Of a stretch of 64,000 nt of DNA, positions 1 to 11,715 are shown piece by piece. How positions within the stretch are numbered: position 1 is the stretch's first letter; each line of letters starts with the position of its first letter. The DNA comes from Neurospora crassa OR74A (Eukaryota > Ascomycota > Sordariomycetes > Sordariales > Sordariaceae). The stretch lies in contig NC_026501.1 of the NCBI RefSeq assembly GCF_000182925.2, forward strand, positions 4,505,917 to 4,569,916, written 5' to 3'. Under the pieces are notes generated by a model that had not been told where the DNA came from, did not search any database, and saw nothing but the letters and a program-made list of their open reading frames with translations. The position numbers and the translations under genes were made by a program.

Positions 1-313
1 TTTTGGGCGTGGGCATGCTAGTCTTATCCTCTTATCTGTTGGGACTTCTTAGACGACCTTGGCAACCTTGAGGGCTTGTGAATATGTAAGTCCTCCCGCC
101 GATCGCTAGCTTGGCAACCAAGGTACGTGGTGACCAAGCGGTAAAGAGGTCAAGCTAGGAAAGCCGGGGTCATCTCGAAAACTCAGTCTCTTAAGTCTTC
201 ACTGCCACCAGTACATGGTGCCAAGGCTCTTCCGAGCTGCACGGAGGGGGGGGGGGGGGAGCGTGGGGAATGAATGCCGTTCTCTGGCTCTCGATTAGAT
301 AGATGCCGCAAGT
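1..313. other. Intergenic edge, no gene seen
   Basis: No supported gene. The stretch holds a run of about 13 G at roughly 246-259 and is the expected 3' flank of the minus-strand gene that ends at 314. Confidence 0.5.
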
Positions 314-1255
314 TTATTGCATGCCTGGCATTAGGTTGACGGCATCAAGGATCATGCCCTTGCTCAGAATATATTCACGGAGCACGTCAAACTCTTCTCC
401 TTCCTCCTCTCCGTAACGAAGCACTTCCCCAAATCCGAATGAGCAGGCGATTTTGTCATAAGCGGCCCGTTCATCCTCTCGGATCCATCGCTCCCGCAGC
501 GGAATACCCGGGCCCCAGGTCACCCGTTTCATCTGGTCGTTTGCCGTGGTAGTGGCCACAATGCCCATGGTCGCAGTGAAGCCAATATAGGCCAGCATGC
601 CGAAGAAGGCTACGTTGGTCGCCATAACAGTCTCCATTGAATCTTGCCATGTACCATAGTTCTTGGCGAGAGCCCAAGCAGCGACTGGAGTGAGTCCCAA
701 GCCGGTCATGGGTACAAGTGCCTTTTTCAACAACTTGGCGCGGGTGAAAGCCTTGGTAGCGTACGTATTTTCGACAATGCCAACAGCGGCATCAAGGTCC
801 TTGGCATCAAGTGCTGCGTCCAGTGCCATCTCAGCAACCTCGGGATCCACCGCGTTCTTCGGCATGTCAGGATTCCGCTTCTTGTAAGCCAGCTTTCCAG
901 AGCTAAGCTTGGGGGCTGCCTTGTACGCATATAGGCCCAAAACGTACGGCAGTGTCTTGGGCTTGCCAAGAGAGGCCTGGAGAGCAACATACTCTTTGAG
1001 CAGCAGCGGGGTGATGACAACAGTAGGATGCGAAATGATTGCAAAGGCCGCATCTGAGATCTTGTCAGCAGCATCCTTGTTGAAGCTCAAGTAGGTAAGA
1101 GGCTGAGGTTGCCCAGGAGCAGCCGTCGAGGCCCGGGCGTTCCGGCCGTCAACATCCAGACCAAGCAGATCAGAAGCACCCGTCTGATCGGCCTCTGCAC
1201 CGGCTGCGGGGGGCTGGCTATCATGAGAGGAGTCAGGGGCAGAGGCAGAGACAGA

Positions 1256-1288
<33 letters not shown>

Positions 1289-1879
1289 GGCAGAAGCCGC
1301 TGACGGGACGGTTGGTTGGACCAAGGCGCGCAGAGCGGTGAGGGTCATGTGCTCTGACGGAATACCTTGCTTGGCCAGAAGCTCCTTGGTGACACGGTCA
1401 GGATCCGGAGTGGCATGCTGCCCCTGGGCTTGAGGGGGTGCGGTCTCAGTGGCTGGCGGCTGCTGGGCTTTCGGTAGTTTCTGCGGGGACGTGAATTTGG
1501 AAGCAGATGCAGAAGGCGATGACGGCGACGAAGACGATGGCTGACTCTGCGACTGGGATGCCTTGGGACTCTTTTTCTGGGCGGATTGCAACAGAGACGG
1601 CACCCGTTTCACCTTTGAAAGGGAGCTAGTGGTACTCAGCATACGGATAGAAGCGATCGACACGGCTGAGCCCTCTTGGGTGAGCTTGGCCAGCTGTGTG
1701 CCGGCACTCAGTGTCACCAGGGAGCGCTTGGCAAACGGCGCAGACACGGGCGCAAACGCCGGTCGGGCATGTTGCTGACGGGAGTAGATAAGGCCGCAGG
1801 TCTGACGACTCTGCCGCCCGGTGGTGGCGGTGGTGAGGTTGACCGTGGTGGCCCTAAGGTTGTGAGGACGGAGAAGCAT
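314..1879 (-). CDS. Fungal mitochondrial membrane protein of unknown function
   Basis: Single-exon gene of 521 residues; ATG at 1879, TAA at 316-314. The N-terminus is rich in R, S, T and A with almost no acidic residues for about 55 positions, typical of a mitochondrial presequence. A low-complexity S/P/Q/A stretch follows (residues ~85-230), with an alanine run encoded by the GCA repeat at 1257-1287. The conserved-looking half (~260-521) has two hydrophobic segments, one around LVPMTGLGLTPVAAWALAK and one around NVAFFGMLAYIGFTATMGIV, then a charged C-terminal tail with GIPLRERWIREDERAAYDK. This suggests an inner-membrane protein with a soluble domain. I do not recognise the family well enough to name it. 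The presequence and membrane segments are read from sequence; location is inference. Confidence 0.8.
1257..1287. repeat. GCA trinucleotide repeat in the coding region
   Basis: About ten GCA/CAG units. Read on the minus strand they encode the alanine run of the mitochondrial membrane protein gene. Such tracts are prone to length change between strains. Confidence 0.85.
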
Positions 1880-3518
1880 GGTAGGCGAACTGAAGACCTA
1901 GACCGTGCAGTAGATTTGGTGAAGTAGACACACCGGGTTACCGTCGTCAAGTCAAGATGGGACCCGCCCGACCCCGTGGGGAGAGTTGGTGGGGAAAGTC
2001 GGGGATATCCACTGCCCCGAGTCACCAACGGAGAGCAGGTGGAGGACAGGCGCGTGCGGTGTGGAGAGCCCAGAGAGCGCCTGGGAGATCTGGAGGCGCA
2101 GGGGCAAACAAGCACGCAGACGGCGGTATTGGGAAAAGGGGTCAAGAAAAGGTGGTGATTGGAGTTGAGGACGTGAGGCCGGAGTGTCTGGCTCTCTGGT
2201 TTGTGCTGCGGTCAAAAAAGAGCTGGAAGAGCTGGACCTGATGCTGCAGATCGGTGCATAGGGTGTGCTCTTGGCCTCTTAGTTTCTGTGCCACGGTGTT
2301 ATACGCTAGCTTGAACGAGTAGCCGAAATCCTACCCAAAACCTAGACAGGACGGTTCATCTGGGTCGGTCTTGGCCAGCAAGGTAGCGGTACTGATGGAC
2401 ACATGCAACTAAGGAGGAGATGCCCGTAGCCAGCATGTCACACAACATGTCCGAGAGACTGGGAGCGCAAAGCCGATGTGATATCTCGCACGTCTTTAGG
2501 TCTTTACGTAAGATCTACCATACTCCCAGGACGGCTTCTAGAAAGCTTAGTTCAAGAGCTCATCACTTTGGGGGGGGGCTCTTTGACCTCGATTGGAGGC
2601 GTTGTGTGTACTGTTCGATCTTTGTTTCAGCCAACAGCCCAGAGCAAGCGTTTTGCCTCGTACCTGCGCTCTTTTCGGGGTGCGTGAAGCTGCCAGAGAA
2701 TCAGTTTTGAGGTAAGTGGTGACTGGTTGACTAAGGACTTAGGTATCCAGATGAAAAGACAACGAGGAAGCACGGAAAGGCAGCTGTGTCAGTCTTTCTT
2801 ATTCCCTCCTTCTTTGACAGCCATGGTTGAGAGGGTTGAGTGACGCTTTGTCTCAAGAATATTGAAGGGCGGGCGATGAGAAAATCAATCCAAGTGAAGG
2901 GAAAGTTCAAGGTCCTGACTGAATTCAGACAATGTGATGGATAACTCCATCGTGGGGCTGGTGTCTGAGCCCCAGGTGGCTGAGCCTGCCTCAGATTTAC
3001 TGTGTACGCAGAGTGGAAACTGCCCCTAAGCTCCAGTCTCATGCTGCAGGCTTGGCATTCAAGGAACCCCGCTGTAGCGCACTGACCCACAGGCAACCGC
3101 CGGCCAGCGCCCTCGAAAGGAGTGCAGTGACGCAGCCTGCTTCCACTTCCACTGGGATATGGAGACAACCACTGAACCTCGACATTTCATCTCACAAAGG
3201 AACAATCCAACACTCGCCTACTCTGGCACGTGCTTTGACTTATACGCACCTGATCTCGTCCCGTCTTCAACAACCACGCACCGCACTACACACGATTGCC
3301 AGTGCTTCAGCGCCGGAACCGCCGTACCGAGCTCGAAATAAGTACTTGTGGCACTGTCCCGTTTCAGACACAACAGACGTCCAATCGACCGGTAATTTCG
3401 GTTCGACCCGCAACTACACCCAAGGCAACAAGCTGAGCGTCAAAGTCTCTCACTTCCTGACACTTTTCAATCGACTTCCACTTCAACCCTCGTATCGCCA
3501 ACACAAAAACAATACGCC
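1880..3518. other. Divergent intergenic region, no supported gene
   Basis: About 1.6 kb between a minus-strand gene starting at 1879 and verprolin starting at 3519, so it should hold both promoters. Several overlapping open frames occur, but none has a recognisable domain or consistent splice structure. The last ~350 bp are pyrimidine- and CA-rich, as in fungal 5' leaders. Confidence 0.5.
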
Positions 3519-4944
3519 ATGCCACCTCCACCACCTCCCCCCCCTCCGCCGCCTCCGGGTATGGGGGGACCTCCGCCGCCGCCGCCACCTCCCCCTGGAG
3601 CACTTCCAGGCCGACCACCTGCCGGTCTTCCTAATAGGGTGCGCCAATAGAACACCTTCGGTCTCACGAGCCCGCATCATGAGAGATGTACTGACTAGTT
3701 CATAGGGTGCTTTGCTCACAGATATCACCAAGGGCAAGGCGCTCAAGAAAGCAGTAACCAACGATCGATCAGCACCCATCATCGCCCCAACATCGGGCAG
3801 CGGACCAGGTCCGTCTCCATCAGGGGGGGCTCCTCCTGTTCCTGGCCTTCCCAAGGCTCCCGGAGGTCTTGCGCCTCCAGTACCCGGAAACCGCGCCCGT
3901 AGCGATAGCGATGTAGCCGACCGGAATCAAGGTGGATCAACAGGCATGGAGGCTGCACCGCAGCTTGGAGGCCTTTTCGCCGGAGGCATGCCAAAGCTAC
4001 GGAAGACGGGTGGTGGTGTAGACACGGGCGCCAACCGGGATGCATCATATCTTTCCGACCCGGAAACAACATCCAGATCAGCACCGAAACCACCAACGGT
4101 CTCGGCCCCCCGCCCGCCTCCCGGCGCAGCCCCGACCATTCCTGGACGGCCATCAGCTCCTACGTTCCACCCATCCATGCCCAACCTCAAAAAGACTGCG
4201 AATGGGGCATCATCGAAGCCGCCTCCGCCGCCAGTGGGCAAGAAACCGCCTCCTCCTCCAGGCTCCCGCAAGCCTTCCGCGGCTATCCACTCTTCGGCAC
4301 CTCCTTCGGCGCCACCTCCACCACCCTCATTTGCTCCTCCTCCGCCTTCATCTGCCGCCCCGTCTCTTCCTCCAGCACCTCCCCCGCCGCCTCCAACAGC
4401 CGCCCCGCGACCACCACCGGCTCCATCACGTTCGCAGCCCCCTCCACCGCCGCCGCCGTCCTCGTCGACCAGCAATCTTTCCCAGAATATTGCCGTCCAA
4501 GCCGCCATCCGTGCTGCGAGCAGCGCCTCTTCACCAGCAGCACCCCCTCCTCCTCCACCCCCGCCCAGCGCTCCTCCTCGCTCAACAGCATCAAGCCCTT
4601 CCCATTCGGCTCCCGCACCTCCGCCTCCACCGCCGCCATCCTCGGCCCCAGTTCCTCCTTCACTCTCCCATTCACCCTCGACGAGATCGGCACGATCAGG
4701 CTCCGGCATCAAGTCCATGCTCGATCCTAGCAACTTCATCCTTACACCGAACGGTACAGGCGGAAACAAGTCTCCAAGTCCAGTGCATTCCGGTGGCGGC
4801 AGTGCGAGATACATCGTCCAGGATCCCAGGTGGAAGTTTGCGAGCGAGGATACGTTTCCGAAACCCAGGGAGTTCGTTGGCGGGCCAAGAAAGTATCGCG
4901 CTGGCAGGGGAAGCAGTGTGCCGTTGGATTTGAGCGCCTTGTAG
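3519..4944 (+). CDS. vrp1: Verprolin / WIP-family actin regulator with WH2 domain
   Basis: Two exons, 3519-3638 and 3706-4944; phase-0 intron 3639-3705 with branch-like CTGAC at 3691. Product about 452 residues. The first exon is almost only proline and glycine, a profilin-type ligand. Exon 2 opens with the WH2 actin-monomer motif, LLTDITKGKALKKAVTNDRS. A proline-rich middle with many PPPPPP blocks follows. The C-terminus has IVQDPRWKF and PKPREFVGGPRKY, matching the WASP-binding end of verprolin/WIP. Known role: it bridges WASP/Las17 and myosin-I to cortical actin patches for endocytosis and polarised growth. Start chosen because ATG at 3519 follows a CA-rich leader (CGCC before the ATG) and the exon joins in frame to the WH2 motif. 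Confidence 0.92.
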
Positions 4945-5883
4945 GACCGGCACTTGGAGACGAAATGGGATACTTAGATGAGATTGGGTAGGGTATGGAT
5001 GACTGTTGAGGGACCAAGCGAGTAGTTGGTGACGAATGCGTAGAACGGGAGTTGGGAAAAAGGAGGGACGTCAAAGGTGACATTATCGCAAGGCGGTCAA
5101 GTTTGTTTTTACTGCGCAGATGCTACTTGACAGTTTTTTTGTGGTGGCATCGTCTTGCGCAGACCATAGCTTGCATCCTTCTTATACCTTCTTGCATATA
5201 GTATAATATATTAAACCTGCTAGCCTTGCTGGCGGCAGATACACTTGAATAACTGAATCGCAACCTATTTGACAAGTGGTTCGCCTTGTGCCTTGGTGAT
5301 GTCTGCTTTTTTTTTCCCTTTTTCTTCTTCTTTACTTTTCCTTTGAAGAAAAAACAAATCGACAAAAAGTCACCCCTTATTCTCTCTCCCCTGGGATACC
5401 ACTGCTACGTAGCTCTAATTCCGAGAGGAAAGTTGGACATTCTAAACAACTAAGTCCAGCCTCCCATGATGAACATGGCGGACTCATAATAGAAAACCAC
5501 CCGAACTGGACGGACACAAGGCAGATATTTTACCAAAGATCTACACAAGACTTCTGACAGTGATTTCTTTTCACCGCCATCGCACCATATCAAGATTGGG
5601 GCCTTGTGTAGGTGGGTACCTAGGTAGGTGTACACATACATACCTACATATACATAACGTGGTACGCAGCACTGTTACTCATAGCGGGTAGGAGTTTTTG
5701 TGTGGATGAATAGACAGATATCTAGAATAGGTATGCATGGGATAGCGCAGGATAAAAAAGCATTTGCAAGATAGCTGAATAAAGAAGTACAAAATGACAA
5801 GCGGCCCTCAAGTTAGCCATACGAAACTGCAACAGTAGAGAAAACATGAAATTTGGGTGGAGCAAGAGGTGAAGAAGAAACCC

Positions 5884-5947
5884 AAAAAGAAGAGAAAAAA
5901 AAAAAGAAAAAAAAAAAAAAAAGAAAAAGAAAACAAAAAAAAAAAAA
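5884..5947. repeat. A-rich low-complexity tract
   Basis: About 64 bases of near-uninterrupted A with scattered G and one C. A second, shorter A/T block lies at 6059-6090. Confidence 0.8.
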
Positions 5948-6198
5948 GATAAACAAGTCAAAGAACAAATATTGTCAATAGGAACCAGAAGACAGTGAAA
6001 GCAGAAAAGATGGTAAATCAGGGAGAGAGAGGGGAACTTATCACGGTAAATCAACAAGGAAAAAAAAAAAAAATTAATAAAAAAAAAAAACAGGGTATAA
6101 CAAAATGATATTGTTCCTCCCAACGTAGATATTTCCTCCGCCTCCGAAGAAAGTGAAATAGGAGTATCTTCATGGTGTAGTGTCTGTTATCGGGCGTA

Positions 6199-6218
6199 GT
6201 GCGTGCGTGCGTGCGTGC
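6199..6218. repeat. GTGC tetranucleotide microsatellite
   Basis: Five tandem GTGC units in non-coding sequence, with a GA dinucleotide run about 100 bp further on (6319-6334). Confidence 0.8.
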
Positions 6219-6366
6219 ATAAGTATCTATGGAGGCCGTTCGCTCTTAGTTCTCTTGTCTTGTCTTCAGAATTGGGATAATTCCTATTGAAAGGGTTTGA
6301 TATGGGTTAATGAGAAAAGAGAGAGAGAGAGAGACTGGCTCACTAAGGGTCGTGCTCGCTGTCAGA

Positions 6367-6671
6367 TTATATCTGTCCTGACGTTCTCCTAGAAATTGGA
6401 GAGTCCACACCACCGGCGCCACCGTGGCTGGGGAGAGGGATGGGAGTGTCACTGTCCTGTTGATGAGAAGATGTTCTTTTTTGGTTCAGGTTTGCTCTAT
6501 GGCCTGGGACTGACGATGGGAGTCTTTTCATACCTTCGGGTCATCGTAGAAGGGATCGTCTTCCTGCGGATCATCGTCTCCGTCTCTAGGGGGAGGTGGC
6601 GCGGTAGGAGGGGTGTTCTCAAGAGTGTTCTCATGGTTTGGGGTAGATTCATGATGGGTTGACTGGCTCAT
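6367..6671 (-). CDS. Possible small acidic two-exon protein, function unknown
   Basis: Proposed gene model: exon 1 6671-6534 (46 codons), phase-0 intron 6533-6457 (77 nt, GTATGA donor, AACAG acceptor), exon 2 6456-6367 (29 codons and TAA). The 75-residue product is acidic and proline-rich; exon 1 ends DGDDDPQEDDPFYDDPK and exon 2 ends SPISRRTSGQI. Support: the ATG has a good fungal context (AAATCACCATGAGC), exon 1 is read through by a stop immediately after the donor, and splicing restores the frame. No family recognised. It could be a chance open frame or an unrelated 5' exon; transcript data would decide. Confidence 0.4.
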
Positions 6672-9600
6672 GGTGATTTTGTTTCTTGACTTATCGATAG
6701 CAAGTGGTTCTCAGATGTATCAAAGATGATTTCGAAGGTCGATGTCAGTGTGACGAGTCATTATTCACTTCCTCATGCAAGCGTACTGATATTTATACTT
6801 CTAGAGATGCTCCCTTTTGAGCCTCAAGTACGTACACATCCTCTCCAAGCGGGGTTCCCGAGCTTAATCATGAAAGCAGTTCATTTCTATTGCCATACCA
6901 ACTGCTTGTAGGTGTACCGATGCATCACTGTTGTCCGGTTATCGGCAGTCATACTATGCTCCGGACGGCATCTCTAGACCACCCTAAGGATCACGGTGGT
7001 TCGAACGATGCTCTGACAGAGCCTCTCGCAGAGCCGCAATCTCCATACACCACTCAGGGAGTTTGCGTTCCCCCGTTCCCTGGCCACGCTTCTCTTCTCC
7101 TCATCTCTGCATGTACGTAACGTCTCAGTGGGTATGTGGAGGGTGTCCAGAATCTTGGTTCTGCCCGCACCACACAACGGTATGTGCTAGTTGCAGGGGA
7201 AGCATTCCTGCCCCGGCTTGGATTGTCGCTCCGCACTAAAGAGCGAATGAAAATAGACCCGGCAGTCTTTCGATTCTCGAATATTATGTTGTGCAAGTTG
7301 TCCTGCATACAGTTGCCTATCTCTGAGAGGGTCGCTGAAATCGCAGAGCCGCAAACATCAGGGGGATGAAATGGGCTAATAGATCGTAGACGTGGCACCA
7401 GAAGAGAGGACGATATGAAACCGTTGAGTGGTGAGTTCGGATTCGTGGAAGGGCGAGTGCCATCTGCGTTGAAGAGGTTATGGGTGTGGATTTGGAAATG
7501 CATACCTCGAGAAACGGCAGCCCTGATATGGTCTGAGCGTCAACCAGAGCCCTTGTGAACCTGTTGACTTGTTGAATTCCGAAAAAGGGAACCATGGACC
7601 CAAGAGTCCAACGCGTAGTCCAATGTCTGATAACACTGATTTGTCTCGCCTTGTTTGCGCAACCGCACTAGTCCCGCTTATAACCGTGTATTGTTCGAAG
7701 CACTTTGTGAATGAAGGATGTCTCTTTTGACGACCATCTGGTGGACAATCTGAGCCTTGTGAAATGGTCCCACTCAAGTCATCAACACAGCTTCACCAAA
7801 GGAGAGCGGTTGGAAAGGGCAGTCAAAGGTGCCCTTAGTGCCGGCCTCTGAGCTTTTGGCAAATCCTCCACATCGTCAATCTTGGCGATAACTGCCGAAC
7901 GGGGAGTGGCCGTTCAAAGCTGCCGGTTATGAGGCCCTCTCGTACCACCTCCAATGCGATCAGAGTGCTGACATACTTGAGGCTGGTCGTGACCCAGCCT
8001 TATACAATCTCCGCTCTCGTCGCCGCTATTCGGGTCATTGCAGACTTGAGAAGCGAGAACAGGACATTCCCCATCCAGGGCAGGAGATCGGAAACGATTG
8101 CCACGTCAGAGCCGGCTTGAAGGAGATACCGTTGGCGGATTCAATGACGCGCCTTGAGTGGCAGTTAGTGACATAGCTGCATAGAGCGTGGGGCAAGCTT
8201 ACCTAGCTCATTTAAACAACCGGATATAGGAGGTAGGTGTTGTTGTATGGTTGGAGTATCCTCGTCTGTACGGCGTCGAAGGGGGTAACCAGACACGGCT
8301 GTGGAGGTGGATGATACGTCGTGATCCAGCGGTCAATGAACGGAATGGGTGTGTAATGGGCGAATTATGCTCGAACGATCATGTGGCAACCAGGTAGGAA
8401 CCGCACAACGGGACGGAAGACGGGAGAACGGCTCGAGAACGGGTGCTTGGGTCGATGAACCAGTGTTTCGCATTCGCTTGAAATGGTTACACCGGCACTG
8501 GAGCGGAACGATGATTGCTTCCGTGCATCCAGTAAGGAACTCGACTCGGAAGCAGCGCCGTGAGTTGGACAGAAAGGTTGAGCTTGACAAGAGAAGAAGG
8601 ACCATAAAATACTCTGTAGTGGGCTAGTAGATACCCAAGCAACTGCTCAAGCTAGGAAAGATGGAACCGAGCTTGAAGGGTCAATAAAAGCGTGCGAGAT
8701 GGAAGTGACCGACCGTGGTTGTCAGGATACTGTACCGACACGCAGGCGAAGTTGAAGATTGTGGTTGCGTCACAGTCAGCAATCCCGGCCATATCATCGT
8801 AAGAATCAACAGAACATGTTCAATCCAATACCATTCGCTTTGACTAGGAAAGGTCGTTGCAGAACTGTTGACTTGTATCAAGCCGTAAATACGTCGGCCA
8901 GGGTCTGTAAGGAACGAATGGTTTGACTTTCAACATGTCTCAAATTCGTTCCACAGGTGCAACTAACACACATGAATTCGTGCCAGAGTATCTGAAGGTA
9001 TGTATATTAGACCGTGAGGTATTCGGCTTACCTTTCGACCGCTCGCCGACCAAACAGTCTTTTAGATACAGTGTATGGGACGAACATCAAAGTTGCCCAG
9101 TGAGATAAGGAGAGCATGGATAAGTACTCACGCCAATGCAAATGGCCAGCTCAGACAGGCTTTGGCTTTCCTACACCATGGTACTGCACTCCTGCTCAAA
9201 CATTCGAAAAGCCGACTTACGCCATAGGTACATCATGTCGCTACATCACAGAACCGTGATCGTCGAAGTGGGTAGACAACAGTGGTGAGGCTCGAGATCT
9301 CTTTGAAGAGACGAACTACCTACCTTAGTTGCAAGCGCCCGAACTCCGAGAAAGATAAGATGGCGAACATGAACTGAACACAAGAGGATAAGGTCTTAAG
9401 GTTTGTCGGCCGGATGTAGTGACGTTTGGTATCTCTAGTGACTTGGTGGAAGCTTTTGGGTTTTATCGATTATTATCCATGACAAGTGGAAGTTCGTCCA
9501 TTGAAGCCAGGCCCGACCAGATAAGCACGTCATTTGGGGTTGACGATGGGCAGGCGACCATCCCCAGATCAGCATGCAAAGCCAATCAGAAGCAGGGACG

Positions 9601-10332
9601 GCCCTCGACTTGCACGCTTGAAGGTCCAGTTGCAACTGACAGGTCTCCGGAGGATGGATCACGCTCTCCGCCGCTAAAACATCCATGGCTCAGCGTCCAC
9701 CAGACCACAGCCCAGGCTGCCCAGGTGCTCTTCCCCCTCCCCCCCTTCTCAAGTGTTTGCCCGCTCAGACCACCTACCTCACCTTGGCACGGCAGGCTCC
9801 CACTTCCTCCATTTACACCAAGACCACGCCTCCCAAACACACCTTTCCCTGTTCGCACGCATCGATCCCCCAAAGGCGGCTTCGCGTGCTCAAAGAAAAC
9901 CCCAACAAAGCCTCCGTTCCCAACAGCCGATACAGTCCCACGGGCAATCGATTCTTTCCCTGGGTATCTGGCTCCAGGATTCATTCTTTTTGGTGTGCCT
10001 CTTTGCTTGACTTCCATTAGATGCAGTTCCACAGATAATACGTAACTATTCACACGAGGTCCCTTCGGCCGTCCGCTTTGATAGTACCACCACCCTCCGT
10101 ACTTGCTCCGTGATTGGGCTTCTCTTCTTTCCTCGTCCCCTGTTAGCGAAACCGCGTTCATTCCTGTGCTTTCCCGCGTCTGGAGGCGGGAGTTGCTAGT
10201 TCCCCTAGGACGTCTTTCGGGGACTGGTTTAAGCAAGTTCACCTTGTCGGTGAGCATTGCGCGAGTGGACTTTGCCGTGCTGACGTTCACGGTACCATAC
10301 CCGTCTACGTGTCCTGCCTCCGGAGTTTTACC
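6672..10332. other. 3.7-kb intergenic region, no supported gene
   Basis: Many short open frames on both strands, none with a recognisable domain, codon pattern or splice set. The last ~650 bp are pyrimidine-rich with C-runs and are best read as promoter and 5' leader of the membrane-protein gene at 10333; the 208-codon plus-strand frame at 9419-10045 lies there and looks non-coding. A long non-coding transcript or a lineage-specific gene cannot be excluded. Confidence 0.45.
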
Positions 10333-11715
10333 ATGGCATCCCCCGATCCTCAACGACGGCCGGTGGATGGCCGTCATAACGATGGTGAGTTGGCCCTCGA
10401 TATCTCCGGTAACCTACCACAACACGCGCTCACATCACTAGATTCCTGGGTTGAGATCGCATCGCAACCATCGTCATCCTCGTTGTCGTCGATAGGAGAT
10501 GAGATTGTAACTACGGGCCTCCGGGTCGGCAACAACTCATACCCTCGAAGGCGGAGACGATCCCAACAGCAAGCGCCCATGCCTGCTTCTTTCATCGTCA
10601 GCCAACCGAATCCCCCTGCCGGGACGAGCAGCCAGGATGAATACGATGAAACTGAGAGCGAGGAGGACAGAGTCATGACTAGCTCGACAGAAGGCGTTCA
10701 TCCAGCAGCCAGCTTGCCCCGTCAACAGACTGCTTTCCGAAGCGGCCTACCAGTAGACTCGGAGGACGACTCGGATGATGATGAGAATGCGACTGCTCTC
10801 GGCCGGCCAACCAACACGGCCCGGGGTACCTTTAGGCCGCAGCCGAACGCCTTCTCTCATCCACCATCCTACATGATGCAACGCCACCAATCCGCAAGTC
10901 CATCCCACCCATATCATCCCGCGCAATTCCGGCCATCCATGCCAACCCGTTCGCAAACCCGGTCGCATCGTGCATCGCACAACTTTCTGTCCCCAGCTCT
11001 GCAAGCCGACAACGACGCCGCGCTTCGTGCTTCCCTCACCACCCTCTTGTCATGTGCCGCTGCCGCCCGTGGCCTTCCCAAGGGGGAAGAGACAAGCCCA
11101 GGTCCTGCTGGTACCGGCGTAATGCCCAGTTCCCAGCCAATGGAATTCCGCCTGGTGCCAGAGTCTGAACTCATGGCCGAAGGTCCTTCCGGAATAGGGC
11201 TGCCGCTCAACCAGGCCAAGGCACAACAACCAGCAAGGACCGCCTCCAACTCCAGTGCACCAAGCGCTCCGCGATCCGCCAGCTCTGGCCGGGAACAGCA
11301 ACAGCAGCAACATCAACAAGGTCTTGCCACGACCGAACGGACCAAGCAGGGAGCAAACCCTGCCTCGAAACCAGCGCGTACCGCGAAGAAGAGGAGGGCA
11401 AACTCACCCTCGCCAGCGGGGGTTGTGTCAGATAACGATGTCGCCTCCCCCTTCTTCCTAAGCCCGACCGTGTTGACATGGGTGGTAAGCGCCGGCGTGG
11501 TAGTTCTCGTGTCAGTCGTCGGGTTCGGCGCCGGCTACGTCATCGGACGGGAAGTCGGCCGACAAGAGAGCAGTAGCGCTTTAAGCCTGGCCTCTGCAGG
11601 ATCAGCGGCCTCGAACGCTTCTTCGAGCTGCGGCCAGGAGTTTGTGCGGTCTACGACGAGCGGAACGCTGAAGAGGTTTAGGTGGGGCTCGGTTGGAAGG
11701 AGTGTCGTTGCTTGA
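10333..11715 (+). CDS. Fungal single-pass membrane protein with C-terminal TM segment, unknown function
   Basis: Single exon, 460 residues; the start at 10333 has a strong context (TTTACCATGGCA). The N-terminal ~370 residues are disordered-looking: a short conserved-looking stretch (LTSLDSWVEIASQP, SSLSSIGDEIVTTGLRVG), a basic RRRRRSQQQ patch, acidic clusters (DESEED- and DSEDDSDDDE-type), and a helix-like segment DNDAALRASLTTLLSCAAAA. Near the C-terminus, LTWVVSAGVVVLVSVVGFGAG forms one clear membrane span rich in small residues (GFGAGYVIGREVG), with about 55 residues after it. It is probably anchored with the large domain in the cytosol. An internal GTGAGT at 10384 could be a donor, but the frame stays open. 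Family not recognised. Confidence 0.8.
   Translation: MASPDPQRRPVDGRHNDGELALDISGNLPQHALTSLDSWVEIASQPSSSSLSSIGDEIVTTGLRVGNNSYPRRRRRSQQQAPMPASFIVSQPNPPAGTSSQDEYDETESEEDRVMTSSTEGVHPAASLPRQQTAFRSGLPVDSEDDSDDDENATALGRPTNTARGTFRPQPNAFSHPPSYMMQRHQSASPSHPYHPAQFRPSMPTRSQTRSHRASHNFLSPALQADNDAALRASLTTLLSCAAAARGLPKGEETSPGPAGTGVMPSSQPMEFRLVPESELMAEGPSGIGLPLNQAKAQQPARTASNSSAPSAPRSASSGREQQQQQHQQGLATTERTKQGANPASKPARTAKKRRANSPSPAGVVSDNDVASPFFLSPTVLTWVVSAGVVVLVSVVGFGAGYVIGREVGRQESSSALSLASAGSAASNASSSCGQEFVRSTTSGTLKRFRWGSVGRSVVA

Larger units (their letters stand above)
4945..6366. other. Intergenic region with low-complexity tracts
   Basis: Expected 3' flank of verprolin and of the small minus-strand gene. It contains an A-rich stretch (5884-5947), further A-runs near 6059-6090, a GTGC microsatellite (6199-6218) and a GA run (6319-6334). 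No coding frame here is convincing; the long minus-strand open frame at 5722-6123 is mostly phenylalanine from the A-runs. Confidence 0.5.

Noticed and set aside
3927-4814. 295-codon minus-strand open frame rich in glycine
   Set aside because: It is the antisense shadow of the proline-rich verprolin coding sequence (CCN codons read back as glycine).
5722-6123. 133-codon minus-strand frame with long phenylalanine runs
   Set aside because: Generated by A-rich low-complexity DNA read in reverse; no membrane-protein logic beyond the poly-Phe tracts.
9419-10045. 208-codon plus-strand frame upstream of the membrane-protein gene
   Set aside because: Pyrimidine-rich leader sequence, no domain, and the downstream gene has its own strong start at 10333.
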